From Desulfocapsaceae bacterium (GTDB taxonomy: Bacteria > Desulfobacterota > Desulfobulbia > Desulfobulbales > Desulfocapsaceae), in NCBI GenBank assembly GCA_029934775.1, contig JAOZLO010000180.1, positions 1-6,171 of the forward strand: a stretch of DNA of 6,171 nt, written 5' to 3'. A program made the position numbers and the translations under genes. The notes beneath the pieces are model-generated. The model made no database searches. It was not told the origin of the DNA and saw nothing but the letters and a program-made list of their open reading frames with translations. Below, piece after piece: positions 1 through 6,115 of this stretch (position 1 is its first letter; each line of letters starts with the position of its first letter).

Positions 1-12
1 CCCCTCTTATAC

Positions 13-57
13 AAAACCCCCTTTGAGATAATGCTCATCGGGGGTTTTCTTGTTTTT
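13..57 (+). terminator. Rho-independent terminator of an upstream gene
   Basis: A perfect 9-bp stem, AAAACCCCC (13-21) against GGGGGTTTT (40-48), encloses a smaller stem TGAG (24-27)/CTCA (34-37) with a 6-base loop. It is followed by the T-rich run CTTGTTTTT (49-57). The T tract lies on the + strand side, so it ends transcription of a gene lying before this window and insulates the fructose bisphosphatase gene from it. Confidence 0.88.
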
Positions 58-67
58 CACTGAAATA

Positions 68-96
68 TTGAATTTTTTTTAAACAGAGAGTAGCAT
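68..96 (+). promoter_or_regulatory. Candidate sigma-70 promoter, distal
   Basis: TTGAAT (68-73) as -35 and TAGCAT (91-96) as -10, 17 bases apart, each matching four of six consensus bases. It lies just after the upstream terminator and before the first gene, which is where a promoter is expected. The AT-rich background makes chance matches likely, so this is only a candidate. Confidence 0.3.
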
Positions 97-145
97 TAAA
101 AGACACTATGTTTGTACCGCTCTAAGTAACACCATTTCAATTTTC

Positions 146-154
146 TGCTAAAAT
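146..154 (+). promoter_or_regulatory. Candidate extended -10 promoter, proximal
   Basis: TGCTAAAAT (146-154) fits an extended -10 element (TGn followed by a five-of-six match to TATAAT). No good -35 is seen at the right distance, which is tolerated for extended -10 promoters. Transcription would start near 161, giving a leader of about 23 bases that contains the palindrome GGGATCCC (166-173). Confidence 0.35.
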
Positions 155-183
155 AAAGCGAATATGGGATCCCCAGAAATAAA

Positions 184-2019
184 ATGACTGGAAAAATACA
201 AACTGCCAATATCCAAAGTAGTGAAATTGACACACTTTCACATAAACTTCTGGAATTAGAGCATGAACTCAATTCCAATATTCCTACGACTCTCTGGATT
301 AGTGACCTTCATGGAGAAGGAGATAGATTCATTTCTATCTTGAGGGGACGGTTTGGCATGCTTTATCAGACATGCAAAGAGGCCCTGCCTGCAACCTTCA
401 CCTCGGAAAAAATACAATACCTCACTAAAATTATACGAAAAAAACAGTATTTTTTAGATGATTTTACTCGTATGGACATGCAGGACGTTATTCTTTGTCT
501 TGTTCAGATACTCAAATATAAACTCACCAATGTAGGAAGCCGACGCAATGAAATATTCAGACCAGAATTCCGAAACACTATCAGTCGACTGCTCTCCGGC
601 CTTCCCGTACCTGATTCCATTTTCGAGGAACCAATTATTTCCAATAGATTAATCGCACATATTTCTCATACAATCCGCCAGGTACTGCTTGATCGCATCC
701 AAGTCCTTGGTGATGTTTTTGACAGAGGCCCCCAACCTGACAAAATTATCAGGATCCTCTCATCTAACGCCTATCGCCAAATGGTCGATTATGTTTTTGG
801 TAATCACGATATACTATGGATGGGGGCAGCATCAGGCAATGGATCACTTATAGCAGAAGCATTGAGGATTACTTGTCGATACGATCACTTTCCATTTCTG
901 CAGAGACTTCGTATTGATACGTCTCTCCTTGAGGATTTTGCAGAACGAACCTACCCTGTCCAGTTAGCTACCGGTAACTTCAAGGCACAGACTGACAAAG
1001 GTCGTGCCATGGAAAAGGCACTTGCAATCATACAGTTTAAACTCGAAGAACAGACAATTCGAAATTTTCCCCAGTATGAAATGGAATCAAGACTCTGGCT
1101 GGATAAACTGGCTGAAATGCTTTCCAGCGAAAATACTAACCAACTCAATGACACCCACTTTCCCACTATTGATCTCAAAAATCCTGGAAAACTCACCACT
1201 GAAGAACAACTCATTATTGATGATCTGGTTGTACAATTTACCTCCAATCAACGCCTGAAGAGACTCCTTCATTTTTTCTTCACTGTTGGGAAGACGTTTC
1301 ATATCCAAAACAATTTTCTCAATATTCATGCACTCGTTCCCTCCACAGCCGATGGACAATTCGAAGAATTTCTCGGTCGCAAAGGGAAAAATCTTCTTAC
1401 TTTCATCCAAGAGACAATAGAGCGCGTTGGAAACAATTATCTGGCTGCTAAAAAACAGTCCATCGAAGATCAGGCTCTTTTTTTCTACCTGTGGTGTGGA
1501 GCCAAATCTCCTTTTTTTGGCAAACATGCAATGAAGACCTTTGAGAGATACTTTCTCACAGATATTAACACGCACACAGAAAAAAGCCTTCATTGGAAAA
1601 GCAACATGCAGACAACTACATTTAAAAAACAGATGCAGAAGGAATTCGGGGTGCAGCGAGTGATTTTTGGCCATACTCCTGTTAACTACAAAGAAGGAAT
1701 TCCCATGTCCAGCAAGGATGGTGTCGCTATCAACATAGATGGGGGGTTTGCCGCAGCCTACTACAATCGTGGACATTCCCTAGTACACACTCCCTATCAG
1801 CTTTATGGAATCATACTGCCCACTCCAGGAGAAATTCAAGAAGCAGAAAGGAAACTTGAATCTGCTCCTCTTGATATTGAACTTATCGATGAATTCCGAC
1901 AACCCATAAAAATTAAAGACACAATTGCCGGTAAAAAACTCCAGCAGAAGCGTGATGACATTATGCAATTGTTACATGCATATGGTGAACAGAACGGATT
2001 TCATTCCTATCAAACCTAA
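184..2019 (+). CDS. fbp: Fructose-1,6-bisphosphatase, class III
   Basis: Hydrolyses fructose 1,6-bisphosphate to fructose 6-phosphate, the committing step of gluconeogenesis, in the cytoplasm. The 611 residues show the calcineurin-like metallophosphoesterase motifs in order: DLHGE at 41-45, GDVFDRGP at 176-183, GNHD at 206-209, NIHA with His382, and FGHTP at 495-499. The family-typical block [11 protein letters not shown] (436-446) followed by TFERYF (452-457) separates class III FBPase from generic phosphoesterases. The best-known member, from Bacillus subtilis, is about 670 residues, so this one is somewhat short, but no motif is missing. ATG at 184 is the only reasonable start; no clear Shine-Dalgarno precedes it (CCAGAAATAAA). 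The next gene, a degenerate class II FBPase homologue, begins 20 bases after the stop and is probably co-transcribed. Identity is firm; activity is inferred from intact motifs. Confidence 0.95.
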   Translation: MTGKIQTANIQSSEIDTLSHKLLELEHELNSNIPTTLWISDLHGEGDRFISILRGRFGMLYQTCKEALPATFTSEKIQYLTKIIRKKQYFLDDFTRMDMQDVILCLVQILKYKLTNVGSRRNEIFRPEFRNTISRLLSGLPVPDSIFEEPIISNRLIAHISHTIRQVLLDRIQVLGDVFDRGPQPDKIIRILSSNAYRQMVDYVFGNHDILWMGAASGNGSLIAEALRITCRYDHFPFLQRLRIDTSLLEDFAERTYPVQLATGNFKAQTDKGRAMEKALAIIQFKLEEQTIRNFPQYEMESRLWLDKLAEMLSSENTNQLNDTHFPTIDLKNPGKLTTEEQLIIDDLVVQFTSNQRLKRLLHFFFTVGKTFHIQNNFLNIHALVPSTADGQFEEFLGRKGKNLLTFIQETIERVGNNYLAAKKQSIEDQALFFYLWCGAKSPFFGKHAMKTFERYFLTDINTHTEKSLHWKSNMQTTTFKKQMQKEFGVQRVIFGHTPVNYKEGIPMSSKDGVAINIDGGFAAAYYNRGHSLVHTPYQLYGIILPTPGEIQEAERKLESAPLDIELIDEFRQPIKIKDTIAGKKLQQKRDDIMQLLHAYGEQNGFHSYQT

Positions 2020-2039
2020 CTATGTACTGAAGAGTTTCC

Positions 2040-2987
2040 ATGAATACAAATTATGGTATGGAAATAGTTCGTGCTACGGAAATAGCCGCACTTACGGCGG
2101 CTCGCCTGCAGGGACTTGGTGATCACAATGATATACTCAATAAGACAAGAAAGGCCATTGCCAAGACTTTGAATAGATTGCCCGTCGAAGGTGTAGTTAT
2201 TAATGATCGCTTCACTAATCGACCGGATACCTACCAACTACCTGCGGTAATAGGAAAAGGTGGCGTCAAAACTGATCTCATGGCAGTTGCATTAGAAGCA
2301 CACCACTGTGCAGCGGATGGTAAAAATAACGCGACCTCTTATGCTGTTATTGCCAAAGAAGGTTCTATCCAGTCGGTACCCAATCTCAATATGTATAAGA
2401 TAGTTGTCGGCCCCCAGGTTGGTCAGGTCATCGACATTAACCAGCCACCAACTGTCAACGTCAAGCGAGTTGCAAGAGCACTGAAAAAATATACTGAAAA
2501 TGTTACTGTCTGTATACTGAATCAGACCCGCCATCAGAATTTAATAAATGAAATTCGTCAATGTGGTGCCAGGATCAAACTTATTGATGAAGGAGAAATT
2601 TCAGGCTGTTTGGCAGCAATTACCGGTGAAAAAGCAGATATCTATATAGGGTATGGTTATGCTCCGGAAGGTGCCTTGGTAGCTGCTGCAATGAGCTGCC
2701 TTGGTGGGTATTTTGAAGGAAAAATTTTCTATGAAAATGATAGAGATAGAATGGAAGCAACAAAACATGGTATCACCGATTTTGATATGATCTATCGCCT
2801 CCAGGATCTTGTAAAAGGGAAAGAAGTAGCTATTGCCGCAACTGGTATAACTGATGGTGAATTCCTCGAAGGAGTTCGTTTTACAGCTAATGGGGCAATC
2901 ACGACTTCTTTTGTCGCACGAGGTGAAACCCGAACATACAGGAAATTAGTAACCCGTCACTTCTTTGACTATAAACCTGTTTTCTAA
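2040..2987 (+). CDS. GlpX-like (class II fructose bisphosphatase family) protein, probable pseudoenzyme
   Basis: This 315-residue protein aligns along its length with GlpX, the class II fructose-1,6-bisphosphatase. Recognisable blocks are VRATEIAAL (10-18), GLGD (25-28), NMYKIVVGP (117-125), the GG.PEG-type motif GYAPEGA (206-212), ATGIT.GEFLEG and the C-terminal RGETRTYRK. The metal site is largely gone. By comparison with E. coli GlpX from memory, Asp33 is Leu33; the GEGE.DEAPM block holding Glu57 is replaced by residues around NDRFTNRPDTYQ (55-66); and DPxEGT holding Asp85, Glu88 and Thr90 is replaced by ALEAHH (84-89). Only the Glu of PEG (Glu210) remains. The reading frame is intact with no frameshift, so the change looks evolved and not like recent decay. 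It sits 20 bases after the class III FBPase gene, suggesting a regulatory or structural role with that enzyme; this is inference. GAAGAG (about 2028-2033) is a weak ribosome site; Met7 (2058) is an alternative start. Confidence 0.85.
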   Translation: MNTNYGMEIVRATEIAALTAARLQGLGDHNDILNKTRKAIAKTLNRLPVEGVVINDRFTNRPDTYQLPAVIGKGGVKTDLMAVALEAHHCAADGKNNATSYAVIAKEGSIQSVPNLNMYKIVVGPQVGQVIDINQPPTVNVKRVARALKKYTENVTVCILNQTRHQNLINEIRQCGARIKLIDEGEISGCLAAITGEKADIYIGYGYAPEGALVAAAMSCLGGYFEGKIFYENDRDRMEATKHGITDFDMIYRLQDLVKGKEVAIAATGITDGEFLEGVRFTANGAITTSFVARGETRTYRKLVTRHFFDYKPVF

Positions 2988-3015
2988 ATTTTTTCTTTTA
3001 CTTATCTCCTTTTCA

Positions 3016-3023
3016 CCCGATAA
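3016..3023 (+). promoter_or_regulatory. Possible sigma-28 (FliA) -10 element upstream of the stator genes
   Basis: CCCGATAA matches seven of eight bases of the FliA -10 consensus GCCGATAA and lies 66 bases before the stator start codon, a sensible place for a motility promoter. The expected -35 (TAAA about 15 bases upstream) is absent: TTTA lies there, while a good TAAATTTT (2985-2992) is about 12 bases too far away. It is an incomplete match only. Confidence 0.22.
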
Positions 3024-3041
3024 GAAAATAGCGGGCCCATG

Positions 3042-3070
3042 TTAACAGCAATCATAGAATTTTTTAGTAA
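3042..3070 (+). promoter_or_regulatory. Weak candidate sigma-70 promoter for the stator genes
   Basis: TTAACA (3042-3047) matches five of six -35 bases; 17 bases later TAGTAA (3065-3070) matches the -10 poorly. It would start transcription about 13 bases before the GTG start. The 102-base gap around it is AT-rich and holds no convincing terminator, so read-through from the FBPase genes is also possible. Confidence 0.2.
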
Positions 3071-3089
3071 TTAATAATATGAGATGTGA

Positions 3090-4253
3090 GTGGATTATTC
3101 CAATTTAAACAATAATCAGACTGAAAACTTCCCAGGAAACATTGACAGGCAGCCTGTTTCCCCTATTAAGTCAGAAAAACACAGCTCTGCAGATTTCGTA
3201 AATATTGAAAGACGTGCAGAAAACCATGCGGTTTTCCATGTCGATGACTCCTCCTTTATTTCGTCCCTGCCCAGAGCCACCCACTGGTCAATCGCCTGGT
3301 CTGATCTCATGATGACCATGTTCATTCTTTTTCTTACCATGTTTGTATATCAGGCGGCAAACGAGGAATTTCTGGGAAAAAAAACACCGGAGATAATTGG
3401 GGGGGACACCACCGAAGCATTGGGATCGATGGATACGACCGGGGCTGTATTTCCCTTTGCACCTATCCATCCGGGGATTCCTCTTATGACCGCCGGAACC
3501 ATAAAAAAGATAGAACGAATACATACAGACATCGCATTATCAGATTCTGATTCAGTTGTTCAAGAGGGCCAGAGCGAACAGTCAACAGATAAGCAAGTGA
3601 ATACAGATTTTCAAACATCCACCTCAGGGCAAATAGCTCTTATGCTTCCCGAGAGCAGTTCCGATCTCCCCTCTCCACAAAATTCAATCCCGTTTCAATC
3701 TCCAGAGGAGGTTCTCGAGCCGCTTCCCCTTAACTCAACAACCCCAGAACCATTGCGAGATAGAAGCTTTCAAGAGATATTTGTGCTAAACAAAGACGCA
3801 ATGAAAGACAAAAATCTTGACAAATTTGCAGCGATCGAAGTTATACCTGATAAAACAGTGCGCATTATTCTCACAAGTGATTTACTCTTTTCACTGGGGA
3901 AGAGTGAATTGTCCAATAAAGCAAAAAAATCTCTTGAAAAAATTGCCCAAATAATACGATTAACCCCTTATATGATCAATGTCGTCGGACATACTGATAA
4001 TATTCCAATGCAATCCTATCGGTTTGCAAGCAACTGGGAACTCTCTGTAGCACGTGCTACTACTGTCACCAGATTTTTCATTGATGATAATGGAATGGAT
4101 CCAACTCAATTTGTTGTAAGTGGATACTCCTCCTACAGACCTATGAAGCCCAATACAAATGCTGCAAATCGTGCAAAAAACCGTAGAGTTGAAATTATTA
4201 TCAGCAAAAGGCTGCCAAAGCCAGCCCTCCCCACAACAGCAAACCTCCAATAA
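3090..4253 (+). CDS. motB: MotB-like stator protein with OmpA peptidoglycan-binding domain
   Basis: The ion-channel and anchoring subunit of a flagellar-type stator: one membrane helix carries the ion-binding Asp and the periplasmic domain grips peptidoglycan. Residues 1-66 are a hydrophilic cytoplasmic tail, longer than the roughly 28 residues of E. coli MotB. The helix is 67-88, with WSIAWSDLMMTM holding the essential Asp at 72. Residues 90-230 form a Ser/Thr/Pro/Glu-rich linker. The OmpA-family domain spans about 262-374, with LFSLGKSEL (266-274), GHTDNIPM (300-307), NWELSVARA (315-323), and NRRVEI (364-369). At 387 residues it exceeds the usual 250-310, mainly through the tail and linker. 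The start is GTG at 3090, because the nearby ATGs at 3079 and 3084 run into stops; GAGATG (3081-3086) is a weak ribosome site. The motA-like partner follows 15 bases after the stop, the reverse of the common order. Confidence 0.9.
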   Translation: MDYSNLNNNQTENFPGNIDRQPVSPIKSEKHSSADFVNIERRAENHAVFHVDDSSFISSLPRATHWSIAWSDLMMTMFILFLTMFVYQAANEEFLGKKTPEIIGGDTTEALGSMDTTGAVFPFAPIHPGIPLMTAGTIKKIERIHTDIALSDSDSVVQEGQSEQSTDKQVNTDFQTSTSGQIALMLPESSSDLPSPQNSIPFQSPEEVLEPLPLNSTTPEPLRDRSFQEIFVLNKDAMKDKNLDKFAAIEVIPDKTVRIILTSDLLFSLGKSELSNKAKKSLEKIAQIIRLTPYMINVVGHTDNIPMQSYRFASNWELSVARATTVTRFFIDDNGMDPTQFVVSGYSSYRPMKPNTNAANRAKNRRVEIIISKRLPKPALPTTANLQ

Positions 4254-4268
4254 AAACAAAACAGATAT

Positions 4269-5078
4269 ATGAAAAATAAAAACCTGGTGGGTCTCCTTCT
4301 AAGCAGTTCCCTATTCGTTCTCGGCTTTTTCATCCATGGTAATATTGCTCTCTATTTTAATCTATCGGGACTTCTTATTGTGTGTGGAGGAACACTTACA
4401 GCCTCACTTGTCAGTTTTAAATTCAGCCAGATCACTATAGTGTTCAAGGTACTGATGTCAGCATACAGAAGCCCTATCAAAAAAGAGACCGAAATTGTTA
4501 ATATCCTCATTGATTTATCCATTCGCTCTCGGGCGGAGGGAATCCTTTCTCTGCAGCGGCAGGAAAATGAAACCTCCATCCTCTTTCTCCGAAGAGCTCT
4601 TGGTTGTCTCGTTGATGGATATCAGATTGAACAGATCCGGGATATTCTCAACACTGAGATGTATTTTTTCAAAATGCGCAGAGAAGATTCTGAACGAATG
4701 GTACGTTCCATAGCTGATTATTTCCCGGCCTTCGGCATTATTGGATCAGTTGTAGGTTTGATTACCATGCTTGGAGGAATAGGAGATACTTCAGTTATTT
4801 TAAGAGCGATCCCTATTGCCCTGACATCTACACTATATGGGTTAATATTTTCCAACTTCTTTTTCCTTCCATTTGCTTCGGTCATAAAAGAAAGAACTAA
4901 TCAGGAACTTCTCTTGCAGAAAATCATCCTGGAAGGCGTCATCGCCATCAATTCAGAAATGAATTCCGTCATACTAAAAACCAAACTGGAATCCTTTCTG
5001 ACTCCTTCAGACCGCATAGGAAATCTAGTTTCCTATGCGAAAATAAGAGAACGTTTTAATATTGAAAAGCGGGAATAG
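4269..5078 (+). CDS. motA: MotA-like stator protein (MotA/TolQ/ExbB family)
   Basis: The torque-generating subunit that surrounds the MotB helix and pushes the rotor using ion flow. The 269 residues give four membrane helices, about 6-24, 29-50, 150-170 and 178-203, with a cytoplasmic domain at 51-149 and a tail after 204. Family signatures are SRAEGILSL (87-95), ALGCLVDG (110-117), DYFPAFGIIGSVVGL (150-164) with the conserved TM3 proline at 153, and ALTSTLYGLIFSNFFFLP (184-201). Length and the TM3-TM4 style resemble PomA/MotP-type stators more than E. coli MotA. Ser160 sits at the place of PomA Thr158 (Ala180 in E. coli MotA), and Gln96 at the place of the rotor-contacting Glu98 of E. coli. 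The gene follows motB by 15 bases, so the two are probably one operon; no Shine-Dalgarno is visible before ATG at 4269. Flagellar use is likely but not proven, since no other motility gene is in view. Confidence 0.9.
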   Translation: MKNKNLVGLLLSSSLFVLGFFIHGNIALYFNLSGLLIVCGGTLTASLVSFKFSQITIVFKVLMSAYRSPIKKETEIVNILIDLSIRSRAEGILSLQRQENETSILFLRRALGCLVDGYQIEQIRDILNTEMYFFKMRREDSERMVRSIADYFPAFGIIGSVVGLITMLGGIGDTSVILRAIPIALTSTLYGLIFSNFFFLPFASVIKERTNQELLLQKIILEGVIAINSEMNSVILKTKLESFLTPSDRIGNLVSYAKIRERFNIEKRE

Positions 5079-5090
5079 GAAGGATAATAA

Positions 5091-5172
5091 AAAACAAGAA
5101 ATTGAGTAATGTGCTTTGAAATTATGGGGCTATATATACCCCTTGCGGGGTGTTAATAATCTTTCTTGTTTT
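5091..5172. repeat. Perfect 11-bp inverted repeat flanking a hairpin
   Basis: AAAACAAGAAA (5091-5101) is exactly repeated in reverse complement as TTTCTTGTTTT (5162-5172), 60 bases apart. Between them lie a shorter pair ATTAT (5121-5125)/ATAAT (5156-5160) and three G4/C4 tracts. In RNA the whole segment could fold into one long nested structure between the stator genes and the lipoprotein gene. Confidence 0.7.
5136..5172 (+). terminator. Probable rho-independent terminator or attenuator after motA
   Basis: The stem ACCCC (5138-5142)/GGGGT (5147-5151) with loop TTGC extends by a G-U and an A-U pair to 5136/5153, then runs into a T-rich stretch up to TTTCTTGTTTT (5162-5172). The Ts start about nine bases after the stem, so strength is uncertain. 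The CCCC could instead pair with GGGG at 5126-5129, and the U-rich stretch could pair with 5091-5101, giving mutually exclusive folds. Confidence 0.5.
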
Positions 5173-5195
5173 ATTGGAATTGAAATATTTTATTT

Positions 5196-5200
5196 GAGGG
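5196..5200 (+). promoter_or_regulatory. Ribosome binding site of the lipoprotein gene
   Basis: GAGGG lies four bases before ATG 5205. It is the clearest Shine-Dalgarno sequence before any complete gene here and supports this start, which also gives a sensible lipoprotein signal peptide. Confidence 0.65.
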
Positions 5201-5204
5201 TCAT

Positions 5205-6110
5205 ATGCCAGACCGGTTTTTCTCCATCCAGTTTATAGTCCTTATTCTATTTCTTAATGGTTGCACACCAGGCACTCGTAATCAACTTATTGAGAAAGAA
5301 CAGTATCCTCTCACAGCAGAGCAACTTTTCACAACGGTTGCAGATAACAGCCTCCACCTTGCATCAATTGACTTTGACGCAATACTCTATTTTCAGCAAA
5401 ACGGTGTGCTATCTGCCATTGATCGTCTCGATAATATGGACACAGGGAAATGGGACATCACCAATGAGAATGAGCTCTGCCTGAAATTCCGGGTTTGGTA
5501 CTATGGAGATTCAAAATGTTACTCTGTATTTCATGGTCAAAAGCCGGATTCATTCATCTTTTTTACTGGAAATGGCGCAAAATACTACTCTGCTGAATAT
5601 ATGGCTGGTGATCCACGTAACCTGGCAAAGCAAATACATAGTACGGGAAAAAAGAAATTCCTCAGAGAAAATCTGGCTAACAAAGCTCAGGGCAGACAGG
5701 ATTCGAATTACACAAAATCACCTTCTCCTCTCCCTGTCTCTGTACCCTCTTCCACACAACCTCAACCAGCTCCTGATATTGTCCAGCTCGCCCGCAATTG
5801 TCCTGGTTGTAATCTGGCTGGCGTAAATTTGAATAAGGCTCATCTGGTTGGTGCAAACCTTGCTGGAGCCAATTTATCTGGAGCCAACCTCAGCGACGCC
5901 AACCTGCGTAGAGCCAATTTGACTGGTGCTGATCTCTCGGGTGCAAAATGTATTACAACTAATCTTGCCGGTGCAATTCTGATTAACAGCAACCTTGCAG
6001 GTGCTGATCTCACCGGAAGCAACCTTATAAAAGCAAAACTCAACGGCGCAACGATTGAAGGGACAATTTTTACCGGGGCGCACCTTGAAGGTATAGAGGG
6101 ATACAAATAA
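5205..6110 (+). CDS. Pentapeptide-repeat lipoprotein of unknown function
   Basis: I do not recognise a named gene. Residues 1-19 form a lipoprotein signal peptide with a hydrophobic core and the lipobox LNGC, so Cys20 would be lipidated; Thr21 follows, with no Asp retention signal, which suggests outer-membrane sorting. Residues 36-140 form a small domain beginning LTAEQLF, with GKWDITNENELC (81-92) and GDSKCY (101-106); Cys92 and Cys105 could form a disulfide. This G-W, C, C-Y pattern resembles small periplasmic domains such as DUF995-like proteins, which I cannot confirm. A Pro/Ser linker (about 172-190) leads to CPGC (199-202) and 19 tandem pentapeptides (202-296), mostly A-[ND]-L-x-G, predicting a right-handed quadrilateral beta-helix of nearly five turns. 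The stop codon is five bases before dnaE, so the two may be co-transcribed. The pentapeptide part may bind or scaffold a partner; the target is unknown. Confidence 0.88.
   Translation: MPDRFFSIQFIVLILFLNGCTPGTRNQLIEKEQYPLTAEQLFTTVADNSLHLASIDFDAILYFQQNGVLSAIDRLDNMDTGKWDITNENELCLKFRVWYYGDSKCYSVFHGQKPDSFIFFTGNGAKYYSAEYMAGDPRNLAKQIHSTGKKKFLRENLANKAQGRQDSNYTKSPSPLPVSVPSSTQPQPAPDIVQLARNCPGCNLAGVNLNKAHLVGANLAGANLSGANLSDANLRRANLTGADLSGAKCITTNLAGAILINSNLAGADLTGSNLIKAKLNGATIEGTIFTGAHLEGIEGYK
5808..6092 (+). repeat. Coding tandem repeat: 19 pentapeptide units
   Basis: Nineteen uninterrupted 15-base units encode residues 202-296 of the lipoprotein, starting with CNLAG, VNLNK, AHLVG, ANLAG, ANLSG. The central residue is Leu in 16 units, with Cys (AKCIT), Ile (ATIEG) and Phe (TIFTG) in the others. 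DNA units have diverged (GCCAAC, GCAAAC, GCTGAT and similar codons), so expansion is not recent. Confidence 0.9.
6095..6100 (+). promoter_or_regulatory. Possible ribosome binding site of dnaE inside the lipoprotein gene
   Basis: AGAGGG lies within the last codons of the lipoprotein gene, 15 bases before the dnaE ATG. The spacing is longer than ideal, and no better site lies nearer. Together with the five-base gap, this would suit translational coupling. Confidence 0.35.
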
Positions 6111-6115
6111 ATACA

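Noticed and set aside
1087..1776. A 229-codon open frame on the minus strand.
   Set aside because: It lies wholly opposite the class III FBPase gene, whose motifs are intact across this region; the minus product has no recognisable motif.
2040..2987. A recently decayed pseudogene of glpX.
   Set aside because: The frame is open over the full family length with conserved C-terminal motifs and no frameshift or stop; the losses are confined to the catalytic positions.
3016..3035. CCCG (3016-3019)/CGGG (3032-3035) hairpin as a terminator after the GlpX-like gene.
   Set aside because: Only four base pairs with a 12-base loop and no T run after it on either strand.
3090..5078. A Zorya-type anti-phage system (ZorA/ZorB are MotA/MotB-like).
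   Set aside because: The MotA-like protein has no long cytoplasmic coiled-coil tail, the order is reversed, and no zorC, zorD or zorE follows; the next genes are a lipoprotein and dnaE.
3090..5078. ExbB/ExbD or TolQ/TolR import or division motor.
   Set aside because: The partner carries a full OmpA peptidoglycan-binding domain and the MotA-like protein has the long TM2-TM3 cytoplasmic domain of stators.
5808..6092. A CRISPR-like or recent tandem duplication array.
   Set aside because: The 15-base units are coding pentapeptides without spacers, and their DNA has diverged considerably.
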